DNA from: Tritrichomonas musculus
Lineage: Eukaryota > Parabasalia > Tritrichomonadida > Tritrichomonadidae
NCBI GenBank assembly: GCA_039105265.1
Contig: JAPFFF010000020.1
Coordinates: 1,815,001 to 1,879,000 of the forward strand
Length of the DNA: 64,000 bases
Direction: 5' to 3'
Positions 41,555 through 51,735 of the stretch are shown here, in pieces. Below the pieces are notes generated by a model, which searched no databases, was not told the DNA's origin, and saw only the letters and a program-made list of their open reading frames with translations. The stretch's first letter is position 1, and each line of letters starts with the position of its first letter. The position numbers and the translations under genes are program-made.

Positions 41555-42934
41555 AGAGGTGCGGACAGGGTGAAGTGATTTAGATTCGCACCAAAATTTG
41601 CCTATATTAATTATTTTTTATGAGCATTATGATGATATAATTATTTTTTATTTTCGTCCACGGGGCCGACTTGTGGCGATATATGATTTTTTTTCTGAGG
41701 TAGAAAAATATAAACCACTGAAAAAAATATAAAAATATGTAAACTATAGAAATTATATAATTAATAGAAAAATCTATTATTTAGAAGAAAAAAAGTAATA
41801 AAAACATGATAAAAATCATTTTTATACTATTTAAAAAAATGTGTCTCGTTTGTTATTATTTAATTATTAATGTATGATATAGTTTCCACTTAAATTGCCC
41901 CAAAAAAAAATTGAGAAAATGAAAATGGGCCAAATTTAATAAAAAAAAGTATTTTAAAATTATATTATTAATATATAATTGTTATGTATTTTATATATAT
42001 CATATGATTATTATAATATAATAAAATAATAAATTACATATTAAGATATGAATTCAAATGTAACGACTCTCAATTATTATTTATTATATTCTCAATTTTA
42101 TTCTCGAAGATTTTTTTATTCAAAATTTATGAAAAAAAAATTAATGAAAAAAAACTTTCTACATTTGATTTAAATTTTGATTAAACTTCAAAATATATAA
42201 AGAAAATTATTTATTTCATTTCTCTCAAATTAAAATTTTATGCGAAACGCTTTGAAATTATAATTGTTCAATATTTAGAATATACAGTTATATAAAGTTT
42301 ATTAATTGTTTATATTTATTTTATATCTTTTTATAATATATATAATATTATTAAAAGTTATATAATCTATGATATACATATAAATATAAAAAGATATTAG
42401 CTTAATATTTTATTAAAAATTTCTTATTGAAAAAAAATCGTTATTAATGTTTATGATTTTAAAATTGATTTTTGCAGCTCAGCCCCCTGAATCAAATTAA
42501 ACTAAATTTAGCATATCTTTATTAAATTAAATGTACAATATTTAAATATTATTATAATCTAAATAAATTCTTTATTTATTTAGATATTTCAAAAAAATAT
42601 GTAAAAATTGATTAAAATGAACTTTTTAACAAAATATGAAATATTTATAAAATAACAAAATGCATAATTAATCATTAATTTCCAATATATATAATAATTA
42701 ATCATTATAATTTCAATCCATCCATCAGGTGGCTGGATTAGGTTATTTTCATAGGATACTTGTTTGTGTTATTATAACTTATATAATTGATATTTTAAAA
42801 CATTTAAATAATAAATATATAAAATAAGTGCACTAGAATATAATATCAAAATTTTATTTAGTTATTATTAATACATAAAAAGATATACATATTTTTATAA
42901 ACGTTAAAAATTTAAAGTAGGTGTCCGCACCTCT
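41555..42934. mobile_element. 1,380-bp non-autonomous element (AGAGGTGCGGACA ends, 8-bp TSD)
   Basis: Inverted ends of 13 bp (AGAGGTGCGGACA) begin at 41555 and end at 42934. CATAATAC is duplicated exactly at 41547-41554 and 42935-42942. No ORF of note lies inside. The body is A+T-rich with a few GC-richer words near 41655-41690, 42475 and 42720. It resembles a deletion derivative of a hAT-like transposon, related at its ends to the element at 22238-23141. Confidence 0.9.
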
Positions 42935-42942
42935 CATAATAC

Positions 42943-43769
42943 AAATTTTAAAACAAATATATTTATATTAAAATAGTGTTTTTATTTGATATATATGTTT
43001 ATATATTGTTTATATATTTATATAAATGTTATTATAATATTTATATATTTTTATTTCTGTTATATATTGAGATAATACATTTTTTAATAATACGGTTTGA
43101 ATTCAAAATTTTGAATATATTTTCTGAGTATCATTTTGTATGGTTTATTTTAATTGTAAAATTGCGGTTATATAGAAAAGAGAAAAATCCCCTGAAAAAG
43201 CATTCACTTTTTCTAAAAATAAATTTTATATTTTTACAAAAAATTCATAGAATAACGTATAAACTAAACAAAAAGAAAAGATAAAAATCTCCGATTTCAC
43301 AATTTTATGAAAGAATTGACGAATTATTAATTCTAATTTATATTCGGTAATAAATGATTGTATATATATTTGATTTGCTAATATTTAATTTTATTCATTG
43401 CTTCAAAAAACTTCATTTGATGTATAAATGACTACTTAAAATATTTGCCAATAAATCATTATTTACACTTAATATTCATAATACAATTTATTATATAAAA
43501 AAAGACTAATTTAAAAAATATAATAAACATAAAATATTATTATATTACTAATAAAATTTCGAAGAAAAAGATTCAATATTTAGCCAATCAAAAATTTTTT
43601 TGAGTCCCCACACATTTAAATTTACATTTTTTTAAAAAATTTTATGCAAAAAACCATTTTTCCCCAGGTTGAAATGTGATATAAAAAAAGTTGGGGAAAA
43701 ATGGTAATTTCACTTTATGATAAGTGGTATAAATTTTTATATTTTTTAATTTTTATTTTCATTGCAAAA
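42943..43769. other. spacer with a short inverted repeat
   Basis: Perfect 14-bp arms ACCATTTTTCCCCA (43653-43666) and TGGGGAAAAATGGT (43692-43705) lie about 65 bp before the first reading stretch of Polinton fossil 2. They could be a remnant of that element's end or a promoter-region hairpin. Otherwise I see nothing. Confidence 0.6.
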
Positions 43770-45844
43770 ATGAGACTCTCCGAAGCTACTCCCGAAAAAT
43801 TGCAAGAACTATTTGAATTGATAATAAACTAGAAACTACAACACGAATTTTCATACTATTGGAACTCACAAGAAGAATTCTATTATGACATCCGAGAATG
43901 TGCCAAACAAGAAGGGTATGATGGAGATTTAGACAATTATGATGTAATGTACTGGTATTTTAAAGGCAAGAACAATACACCCGCGCAACAACCTAAACAA
44001 GAAGAAAAAAACAAGAACAACCCAAACAAGCTGAAAAACCAATCAAAACGGACAACAATTCCCAGCAACAAATCGTCGACGAAATAATGGAAAAATTAGA
44101 ATACTCCCCAAGAAGATGGCAAATCGACTTTGAGAGATTAGATAAGGACGGCAGACTCTTATTGCTTCCCAAATTGAAGGAATTCTTTGAAGAATATATA
44201 GATTCTTTGCCCATTATCGCCAAATACAAACTCGCATTCAAAATCAAAAATCAATGGCATTCCTATCAATTGACGCCCGAAAAATACAACAAATTAATGG
44301 AAAATCTAACAGAAAAACACTTCATCTTCGATATAGAGAACGTTGTCCCAGAATATTTTTATGAGAATGGAGCCGAAAAAATACCCGAATGGAGCCTCTT
44401 TGAAGCAGTTCGCTTTAGTGAATTTCAGAATACTAAGGCAAAAAATGACGTAGGCGGAAGTTTCTTTCAATATTTAGTACGTGAAAACTGCCCATCAAAT
44501 GTCTCAAAATATCTCGAAAAATTACAGATTTTCACATCTCTCGTGGACAAAAAAGGCAAACAGAGAAAGGAATTGGACGATTGCTGATTCATCTATACCC
44601 TTCAACGAACAGGATGCTATGATGATGATATACTAAACAAAATGCGCCTAAGAATTAATTCAAGATATCTCTCCCAAAAAGCTCTAAACGAACTATGTAC
44701 TGAGTTCAATATTCACATAAAATTATCGTTTATCAACGAAGATGCCAATGGAAAAAATAAGAAACGTTCTGTCAGGTCCAAAAAGAATGATACAAATAAA
44801 CATTATTTAGGTATAGAAAATGCTGAACCAAATAGAACTCATACAATGAACGTATTCAATAAGCACTATTTCCTTGAGGAGAAAACACCTTTCAGCACGT
44901 ACTATATCAATCACCTAGATGCATGCGAAGAAGACAAATACAATAAAGAATACAACGTAGACCACTGGCGATCCGCGAGACGCTTCATGACATCATCAGA
45001 CCTCGTTCGAACTTTAATGAAAAACAACTTCTCCGTCCCAATCACATTCGGTCAATATAAGGTCCTCAATACAATTTTCCACAAAGAAGTAATCGACGAT
45101 ATTGACCTTATAGACCTCGAATATAACGAAGAACAATGCACGAAACTAATCAAAGAAAATAAAAAGAAAATGGCTGAAAAAGACAACAAAACGTATTGGT
45201 ATGCCGATTTTGAAGCAGATACATCAACAGAAATTCACAAACCTTTCCTCTGCGTCTTACAGAATAGAACAGGCCGAATCAATAAAATTTTCCGAGGAGA
45301 AGACTGTAATAAACAATTACTCGATTATTTACCCGATGATGCAGTCGTTTATTTCCACAATTTAGCGTATGATATCAGAATGCTGGCCTCTTTCGGACTC
45401 GCCAAATCCATCATCAAAGGCACAAAAACAATGAAGGCTGATATAAAATATCTCAACAAAACAATCCATCTCAAAGACTCTTTACCAATTCTTTCCTGCA
45501 AATTATCTCAATTACCCTCAATGTTTGACATTCCTGACATACAAAAAGAGATATTTCCATACAAATACTATACTCTTAAACGTCTTAAAACTAATAATGG
45601 CACAATTAACGAAGCAGGAGAAAATGAAGACAAAATATGGACCGATGAAGACTACAATTTATTCAACGCCAATATCGATAAAATATCTGGCTGCCGATTA
45701 GACGAAAACCATTTTGACATGTTGAAATATGCAGAATTTTACTGCCAGCAAGACGTTAATATCCTTCGAATCGGATTCAATAAACTGCGTGAAGGATTCA
45801 ACAAATATCGGGCATATGTTCTATCCGCCAGTAATCCTCCCTGA
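43770..45844 (+). pseudogene. Polinton DNA polymerase B, N-terminal portion (fossil)
   Basis: The sequence covers the N-terminal region and the 3'-5' exonuclease domain of a protein-primed family B polymerase. Exo I appears as 'YWYADFEADTS' and Exo II as 'VVYFHNLAYDIRML'. Further on, 'AEFYCQQDVNILR' fits the Exo III region. Upstream is a charged region with Gln/Lys/Asn-rich linkers. The polymerase palm motifs are missing because the piece stops at 45844 against a minus-strand ORF. Part of a broken element. Confidence 0.85.
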
Positions 45845-45969
45845 GCATTTGTAGTACCAATATCGAATCCCAATTCATTGTTGAGTCTATTACAATATCC
45901 TAATAATTTTTGCGTGTTATTACCTTGCATTACTTGTCCTGTATTAAGTTTTATTGACGATTTACTCAT
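45840..45969 (-). pseudogene. start of an unidentified Polinton-associated ORF
   Basis: About 43 codons beginning 'MSKSSIKLNTGQVMQGNN' with good coding texture end at the junction with the polymerase portion. I cannot identify the protein. It is a short fossil end. Confidence 0.4.
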
Positions 45970-45996
45970 TTGATTTCCAAAAAAATAAGGGTCTGT

Positions 45997-46518
45997 CTAT
46001 ATGCCACATTCTTTGATAAATCTACCATAGTCCTTGCTTAGACCGGCACAATTAGGACGATTTGACTTAATTCTAGTATCTATTTCGTCAATCAAAAAGC
46101 CTGCGTCATATTGAAACATCTGGTGGTATTCAATCTCTTTGCCTTCCTTAGTTGTAAATTTCTTTGGTTCCCTTACAATAACTACATCCTGTATCTTGTT
46201 TTTACCGTTCTTTTCTGTGTCGATTGAGTAGTGGCTTCCCTTCTTGTTAAAGCATAAATATACCTTCTCACAGTCAAATAACTCACATAATTCTTTGTAT
46301 AGAAACTGTTGATTCTTATAAATTGAGACAACTAAGGATCTACAAACTACTATATTGGTGTTAAATTTGTCAGGAAAGAGATACTCTTTGTCGATGATGA
46401 TGTAGAATTCATGAGCTGAATCGATGGCGGGGTCCCTCTCTTTGTAGGTCTCAATATATTCTTCCAATTTATCACATAATTTATTGACAGACAAGTAAAG
46501 TGGCTTTGTCATTTGCAT
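45997..46518 (-). CDS. hypothetical 173-aa mobile-element protein
   Basis: A hydrophilic alpha/beta protein with 'EFYIIIDKEYLF' near residue 40 and 'KKGSHYSIDTEKNG' near 95. The order of an acidic strand followed by a 'GSHYSI' strand loosely recalls motifs I and II of archaeo-eukaryotic primases, but the match is weak and the protein short. It lies 27 bp from the minus-strand remnant at 45969, on the same strand, and its codon use resembles the helicase at 14311-15699. It shows no visible break. Function unknown. Confidence 0.4.
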   Translation of the reverse strand: MQMTKPLYLSVNKLCDKLEEYIETYKERDPAIDSAHEFYIIIDKEYLFPDKFNTNIVVCRSLVVSIYKNQQFLYKELCELFDCEKVYLCFNKKGSHYSIDTEKNGKNKIQDVVIVREPKKFTTKEGKEIEYHQMFQYDAGFLIDEIDTRIKSNRPNCAGLSKDYGRFIKECGI

Positions 46519-46545
46519 TGGGGATAAAAAATATTTTTTTCAAAA

Positions 46546-46806
46546 AAGTTGAAAAATATTGATAGGTCCAAAATCAGGACTTTATTAGCGAGTATGACAA
46601 ACATCTTTTTTGAGCCCAAATTGTTGAGTGAAAATAGGGGGGTCAAGTATGGGGGTACTTAAGAAATTGTTGGACAACTTTTTGAGTCAAAAAGGGCTAA
46701 AATGAGGTGTTTGAGACCAAAAAAGTGCCCAAATAAGGTGCTTCGAGGGTTTGTCAGGAGTTTGGACCGGAGGTCGAAAATCATGACAAACATATACTAC
46801 TTCCTA
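46546..46806. other. GC-richer unassigned stretch after Polinton fossil 2
   Basis: This G-rich stretch contains runs such as AGGGGGGTCAAG and ATGGGGGTACTT, with the phrase ATGACAAACAT near both ends (about 46594 and 46784). It has no clear ORF. It may be the decayed end region of the fossil or of another element. Confidence 0.4.
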
Positions 46807-46906
46807 TAGATATTTAAAATTTAATTCAATTTTTTGACAATTTCTGATCGTTACCACCCCTATATAAAATAAATTTTTTTTATTGAATTTTAACTTTTTG
46901 AAGCGA

Positions 46907-47010
46907 CCAAATTCTCAGTAGCAATTATTTTCACTTTTTGAGATCTGAAAAAAATAATTTTATTGAAATATTTTTTTTTTTTCAGAGCTATCGTGCTACT
47001 GAGATTTTGG
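46907..47010. repeat. 104-bp inverted-repeat element
   Basis: Arms CCAAATTCTCAGTAGCA (46907-46923) and TGCTACTGAGATTTTGG (46994-47010) are reverse complements with one mismatch. The middle is T-rich. It may be a tiny foldback; no flanking duplication was seen. Confidence 0.6.
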
Positions 47011-47557
47011 TTTCAGTTTAATTTAATCATTAAAAGGAAACATTTTTTGTTTTTCTTTATTGCTTCTTCAATAATCTAATATTGGTATTCAAAACGCTAT
47101 TTTCCATTGAAAAAATTGAAGCAATTATTGAAAAATTTATAGTCTTCCCAAAAAATTTTGATATAGATTTTAAATGAACTTGGCTGTTTAAACTTTGAAA
47201 AAATAATATAAATAATATTCTCAATTTTGAACAATTTATATATCAGGAATAATGAAGTAACAATTTATAATTACAAATAATTATGAATTTTTTTGCAGTA
47301 TATATTATAAATATATTTTATAAACTCATGATCACAAGAAAAAAATAAGATAAACAAATTTGAAAAAATTCTGAAAATAAAAAATTTTGAATAAAAAAAA
47401 AATTACTCAGAAAAAAAAAATCAAAAATATATAAGGCAGATAGCATTAAGAACGTATGAAATATAGCCCATAACATAAATTTTCAAGGATTTTATCTTAT
47501 ATGCTGTTATTCTAATAAGTATTTATAATTCTAGAAAGGCTACAAACAGTAAATCGT

Positions 47558-47675
47558 ACTTTATGGCAACTATGAAGAAGCATTTTAATAAAATTTGGCT
47601 TATTTTAAAAGGTCAATTTAAGGCCAATTTAAGGTCAAATTTTATTAAGATATCTCCTTATAGCTGCCATAAAGT
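47558..47675. repeat. 118-bp inverted-repeat element
   Basis: Arms of about 40 bp match imperfectly, both containing ACTTTATGGCA and TTTTAATAAAATTT or TCTTAATAAAATTT. They enclose two GGTCAATTT/GGTCAAATTT-like words. It looks like a small decayed foldback. Confidence 0.6.
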
Positions 47676-47939
47676 TTTGATAGAAACCGTAACTTTTTAA
47701 AAAAAGAAAAACAACTTTTTCTTGGAATAAAAGTGTAATAAACCCTTTTTGAATTTGTTTCCTATCAAAACTTATTGGGGTGACTATATAATATTATACA
47801 AATCATACAATTATTTTGTAATATTCAAAAAATAAATTTTTTTTACTGAGAAAATCTTATCGATTATTAATATGACTTTTGATAAAACTCATTTAATTCC
47901 TCTTTCAAATAATTCAATGGTTTATGACAATAATAAATA

Positions 47940-48677
47940 GACCTCTTAGTTAAGAAAGGTGGCCGTTAATTTATTTGTCTCAAAGTTCGTTATAATTCTA
48001 TCTAATTTTGTTATCTCCTCTCAAACTTTGTTAGGATTTTGAAAGAAAAATAAAATTCTTTTCAATTGTTCACTTTTTGAAGGCTGCCACTCCATTTGCT
48101 GTAGATTATGGAAGCTACTTTTTCAATTAAAATAAAAAAAACGAATATGACAAAAAAATTCTGAGAAATTAATATTTTATTTATTTTCATATTATATTTG
48201 CTTTTCTAATGCTAGTGATTTGGGAATCTACATCAAAGTGTCTTATATAAGCTTCTCTTTTCCATCAACAATGTTTTTTCCTCTTTGGATCGCAAAATCC
48301 TGATATTGATATCTGATGAGCACCGCCTCGACGTAACAAATGCCAAGAATAATGGCTATTATCAAATCCAATTTACTAAACAGTTGCTTTTAAATGGTTT
48401 CAAAGTGTATCTCCTGAAGTTTCGACAATTATTTTTGAAAATAAATAAAAAATTAATTTCTCAGAATTTTTTTTGTCATATCCGTTTTTTAATATTTTAA
48501 TTGAAAAAGTAGCTTCTAATCTACAGCAAATGAAGAGGCGCATTCAAAAAGTGAAATTGAAAAGAATTCCAGTTTGTCGAACCTACTTTTTGAGCTTCGC
48601 TCAAAAAGTAGGTTCCACAAACTGGTAATTTCTTTGAGATAAATAAATTAACGGCCACCTTTCTTAACTAAGAGGTC
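47940..48677. mobile_element. foldback element with ~240-250 bp arms, TA target
   Basis: The outer ends GACCTCTTAGTTAAGAAAGG match for about 45 bp in inverted orientation, and inner parts of the arms match again (about 48055-48190 against 48438-48568). TA lies at both borders (47938-47939 and 48678-48679), as for Tc1/mariner insertions. The middle (48191-48437) is unlike the arms and has coding texture: 'SLDRKILILISDEHRLDVTN' and 'GYYQIQFTKQLLLNGFKVYLL' lie in one open frame without a start. The middle may be captured cellular DNA. No transposase is visible, so it is non-autonomous. Confidence 0.8.
48569..48625. repeat. 57-nt strong hairpin in the right arm of the foldback
   Basis: A 9-bp outer stem (CCAGTTTGT/ACAAACTGG), a 3x3 internal loop and a perfect inner stem from ACCTACTTTTTGAGC, closed by TTC. 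It replaces unrelated sequence found at the equivalent place in the left arm. Confidence 0.9.
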
Positions 48678-48809
48678 TAATACTAATAAAATTTATTTGA
48701 CAATAATATGGTTACATTTGGTGATTTTTAAAACCCAAAAAACGTTTATTTCACCAAATTTACGAGCTTAATAAAAATAAAGATTTTATATATATATATT
48801 TTATTAAGC

Positions 48810-50576
48810 TTATTTCTTCATTTTTTCGGTAATAATATTATCAATAATTGAATCAATTGTAGGAACCTTGTTTGGATTCACTTGCTTCGAATCAATATTT
48901 TTATTAAAGTTAACAAAGAGGAATCTAACAACACAAGCCTCTTCCATTGTCAAGGTATAACATGAGCGATTATCATTCAAGAAGCCGTCCAATGTTTTAG
49001 TTTCCAATTGTCCAGTAAAACAATTTTTAACCTGGACATCAATCGTCAGGTTTTGGTTTAAAGGTAATTTGATCACCTCGCACAAAGCAATAACGTTGAA
49101 TTCCTTATTCAATAAAGAATTTGACCATTTATTTTGGTCAAAAATAGAATAACCCAAGGAAGTAGAAGAATTTGAAGCAAAATAAATTCCAGGACCATGG
49201 ACGTTGCCATTAATAACCATTCCTTTAACACGGGAAGTATTAATGAGCCCATTACGTATAATTGAGTGCCATTTATCAAGAATTGAGCCATGCCAAAGGT
49301 AAAAAGAGCCATGTTTCGCCTTCAACTGCTGAAATATTGATTCTCTTTCAGGTGAAGACTGTATACACATGAATTGTTCGCATTCTCCATTGAATAATGG
49401 TAATCCACGATCTGGTGGAAGATAAATCATCTGGGATCGATTGGTTAATAGAACAAATTGAATCAGGTTAAATGCTTTATCTTTAATTTCTTGTTTTAAT
49501 TCTTCATCACTCTGAAATTCGGCTAGAGTTGTAAATGATTGAATATCTTTAATAATTTCTTCTAAATATTTTGGATCATGATTTAATGGGACTTCTACGT
49601 TATCGTTTTTATCATATGCTTTCCTAATTGCTTCACTTTGATCTTGAGAATCTTTAAAATCTTGAAGAGACTCTCTAGCCAAAGTAGGCGGGGGTGGGAT
49701 TAAATATTTTTGGCCAACAGCCGAAACAAAAATCGTAAAGAGAAAATCGGCAACTCGTACATCTCGTCTAATTTCATTGGTTAATGATGCTCCAAGTTTA
49801 AATGTGGAAAATTGGCTTCGACAGAGGGGCTTTCCACAAGGAGTTGGCTTAATAACATGTGGTATTTGATCACCGCAAAGACAACAATGGTTTTCGAGAC
49901 CTAATATTACATCAAGTATTTCCATCACGAGGTAGATGACAGGATTTGTGTCGTAACTTACTATAGTTGAGACATCAAGCTGATTGCTTGAGTCATATTT
50001 GCCCTTTCGTAATAGTTGGATACTTTTTGTAATATCATTTTGACAATTTGATAGAGCTTTCTCTGATTGTAACTCATTATAGCCTTTTTCTTTTAGTAAA
50101 TTAACGTATTCAGGTTTGGGCGAAACTTTTTCGTTGGGAAAAACAAATGGAGCTGATCGGTAATATTTTTTGACTTGAAGAGTTTTGGCAATAAATTTGC
50201 GAACTATCTCTTGGATTACTATTGAGCCGGGGAAATTTTCACCTACCGATGGCTGCGTAACTTCGATCTGCAATGGTGAACTTTCATTAAGTTGATCAAA
50301 TTTAATTATAAGCGCATCTTCACCTGAATCAAAATTAAATAAAAATTGATGCGAAAGTGGTAAGAATGATCGTGGGATGGAAATCGAAACTGGGAATATA
50401 TAATTATTCATATCAACAACTAATCCAAACATAAATTGAAGTAGCCATGAATGAACTGGACTATTTATAACACTGACATTCTGATTTACAACTGCACCAG
50501 GGATTTCAATAACTTGATTTTGAGTATCTGTATAATTGGTACCAAAGCTTTGCGTATCCTCAATAAAATCTTCCAT
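48810..50576 (-). CDS. PARP-family mono-ADP-ribosyltransferase (PARP6/8-like) with UBA-like segment
   Basis: From the second Met (50576) the product is about 588 aa. The frame opens at 50672, but those extra 32 residues are hydrophobic and Lys-rich and look like 5' flank. The C-terminal third is a PARP catalytic domain: 'SSPERESIFQQLKAKHG', the His motif 'YLWHGSILDKWHSIIRNGL' and the Tyr motif 'HGPGIYFASNSSTSLGYS'. These phrases are characteristic of the PARP6/PARP8 subgroup. A cysteine cluster (CCLCG, CGKPLC) precedes it, as in PARP6/8, and a UBA-like three-helix segment lies at about 180-215. The enzyme should transfer single ADP-ribose units from NAD+ to proteins; targets are unknown. No transmembrane segment is present. 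Confidence 0.88.
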   Translation of the reverse strand: MEDFIEDTQSFGTNYTDTQNQVIEIPGAVVNQNVSVINSPVHSWLLQFMFGLVVDMNNYIFPVSISIPRSFLPLSHQFLFNFDSGEDALIIKFDQLNESSPLQIEVTQPSVGENFPGSIVIQEIVRKFIAKTLQVKKYYRSAPFVFPNEKVSPKPEYVNLLKEKGYNELQSEKALSNCQNDITKSIQLLRKGKYDSSNQLDVSTIVSYDTNPVIYLVMEILDVILGLENHCCLCGDQIPHVIKPTPCGKPLCRSQFSTFKLGASLTNEIRRDVRVADFLFTIFVSAVGQKYLIPPPPTLARESLQDFKDSQDQSEAIRKAYDKNDNVEVPLNHDPKYLEEIIKDIQSFTTLAEFQSDEELKQEIKDKAFNLIQFVLLTNRSQMIYLPPDRGLPLFNGECEQFMCIQSSPERESIFQQLKAKHGSFYLWHGSILDKWHSIIRNGLINTSRVKGMVINGNVHGPGIYFASNSSTSLGYSIFDQNKWSNSLLNKEFNVIALCEVIKLPLNQNLTIDVQVKNCFTGQLETKTLDGFLNDNRSCYTLTMEEACVVRFLFVNFNKNIDSKQVNPNKVPTIDSIIDNIITEKMKK

Positions 50577-51208
50577 ATGATAATAGTTGAATAAATCTTT
50601 GGTCAAATCCTTTTTTTGAATATATTTCTTAGAAATGAAAATAATTATCACAAATTCACACAATTTTTTCAATACGCAATTTCAAACATGTAAAGTGTCA
50701 AAAATATTTAAAAAACTGTAATAATCGAAACAAACCAAATATACAAATAGAACACATTATATATAATAACTTATTAAAATATTGGAAGGATTTTCTAATT
50801 TGATTTGGAGATTTATGTTCATTAAATTTGAATGAAAAACTCATTTTATCCATTCAAAAAAAATTTTTTCATATGGTATGTCTATAAAATTGAAAATTTA
50901 CTTCCAAATTTCATTAAAGAATTTGATTTTATATTATATAAAATTAACTGTTATATAATTTTTTTAGGCATATCCAGGTTATTTAATTTTGCTCTCAATT
51001 TTTTGACACTTTACATCCGATCGAGTACCGTTAATTATAGAAGTATAAAATAAAAGTTTATCTTTCTTAAAAAATGTTAATCGAAAAATATAATTATATA
51101 TAAATATAATAATTTTATTATAATAATAATTTTAAAAAATTAAAAATGAAACTCTTAAGTTTATTAAGATAATAAATTGAAAAAATTCATTTATTATAAA
51201 AAAAATTA
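50577..51208. other. divergent intergenic spacer
   Basis: A+T-rich 5' flanks of the PARP gene and of the small plus-strand gene. Short aromatic-rich frames here look like chance. Confidence 0.5.
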
Positions 51209-51676
51209 ATGGATAAAAAAGTTTTGTTTATCTGTAGACTTATCAGTTTTTCTTGGGATAAGAGAAATGAATGCAGATTTATAACCGATGATGGAAGTAT
51301 CTACGAGTTTAATTTTAATAACCATGATTTACCGAAAAAAACAACAGTTAATGATATTCTTAGTTTTTGCCAAAATATTTTAAAAGATAATACAATTGTA
51401 CCATTAGCAACTATTAATAAAGAAGAAATTACTAAAGCTTATGAATTAGTTCCAAGAATAAAAAGTTTTGGTTACGAAATGAAACAAATTAGTAATGATG
51501 ACGGTGAAATTTCTCTAAGTGTGGTTCAAAATGGATCTATTAAAATAATAGCAACGACAGGACAATTTTTTGGATGTGCTGAAGGAGAAGAAGTTCAGCA
51601 AATTTTAAAAATTCTTGAAAAAAACAATTTTTTCAGTACTAATTATACATTTGCTACCATTAGTTGTTTTAGCTAG
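51209..51676 (+). CDS. small hypothetical protein
   Basis: The 155-aa product is alpha/beta with good coding texture. It begins 'MDKKVLFICRLISFSWDKRNECRFITDDG' and contains 'DDGEISLSVVQNGSIKIIATTG' followed by a helix 'EEVQQILKIL'. This layout, a sheet reporting a dictated value then a terminal helix, loosely recalls small uncharacterised bacterial proteins of Firmicutes, so bacterial origin is possible. There is no signal peptide and no clear partner gene. Function unknown. Confidence 0.6.
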   Translation: MDKKVLFICRLISFSWDKRNECRFITDDGSIYEFNFNNHDLPKKTTVNDILSFCQNILKDNTIVPLATINKEEITKAYELVPRIKSFGYEMKQISNDDGEISLSVVQNGSIKIIATTGQFFGCAEGEEVQQILKILEKNNFFSTNYTFATISCFS

Positions 51677-51735
51677 ATGTTTTAATCAAAACTTTTTTTT
51701 TTTTTGTAGATTAAAGTAGAACTATTGGTTTAAAT

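Larger units (their letters stand above)
43770..46545. mobile_element. Maverick/Polinton fossil 2 (broken)
   Basis: Element-type coding DNA, less A+T-rich than the flanks, runs from the ATG at 43770 to about 46545. It holds an N-terminal polymerase B portion (plus), the start of a minus-strand ORF (45840-45969) and a 173-aa minus-strand ORF (45997-46518). The polymerase core, integrase, capsid and ATPase genes are absent. No long terminal repeats were found, so the borders are approximate. A few breaks are present. It is a second, separate insertion, with a polymerase type similar to that of fossil 1. Confidence 0.75.

Noticed and set aside
42976-43284. 102-aa hydrophobic ORF after the 1,380-bp element
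   Set aside because: Composition is what A+T-rich DNA gives by chance (Phe/Ile/Tyr/Leu), with no motif and no conserved start context.
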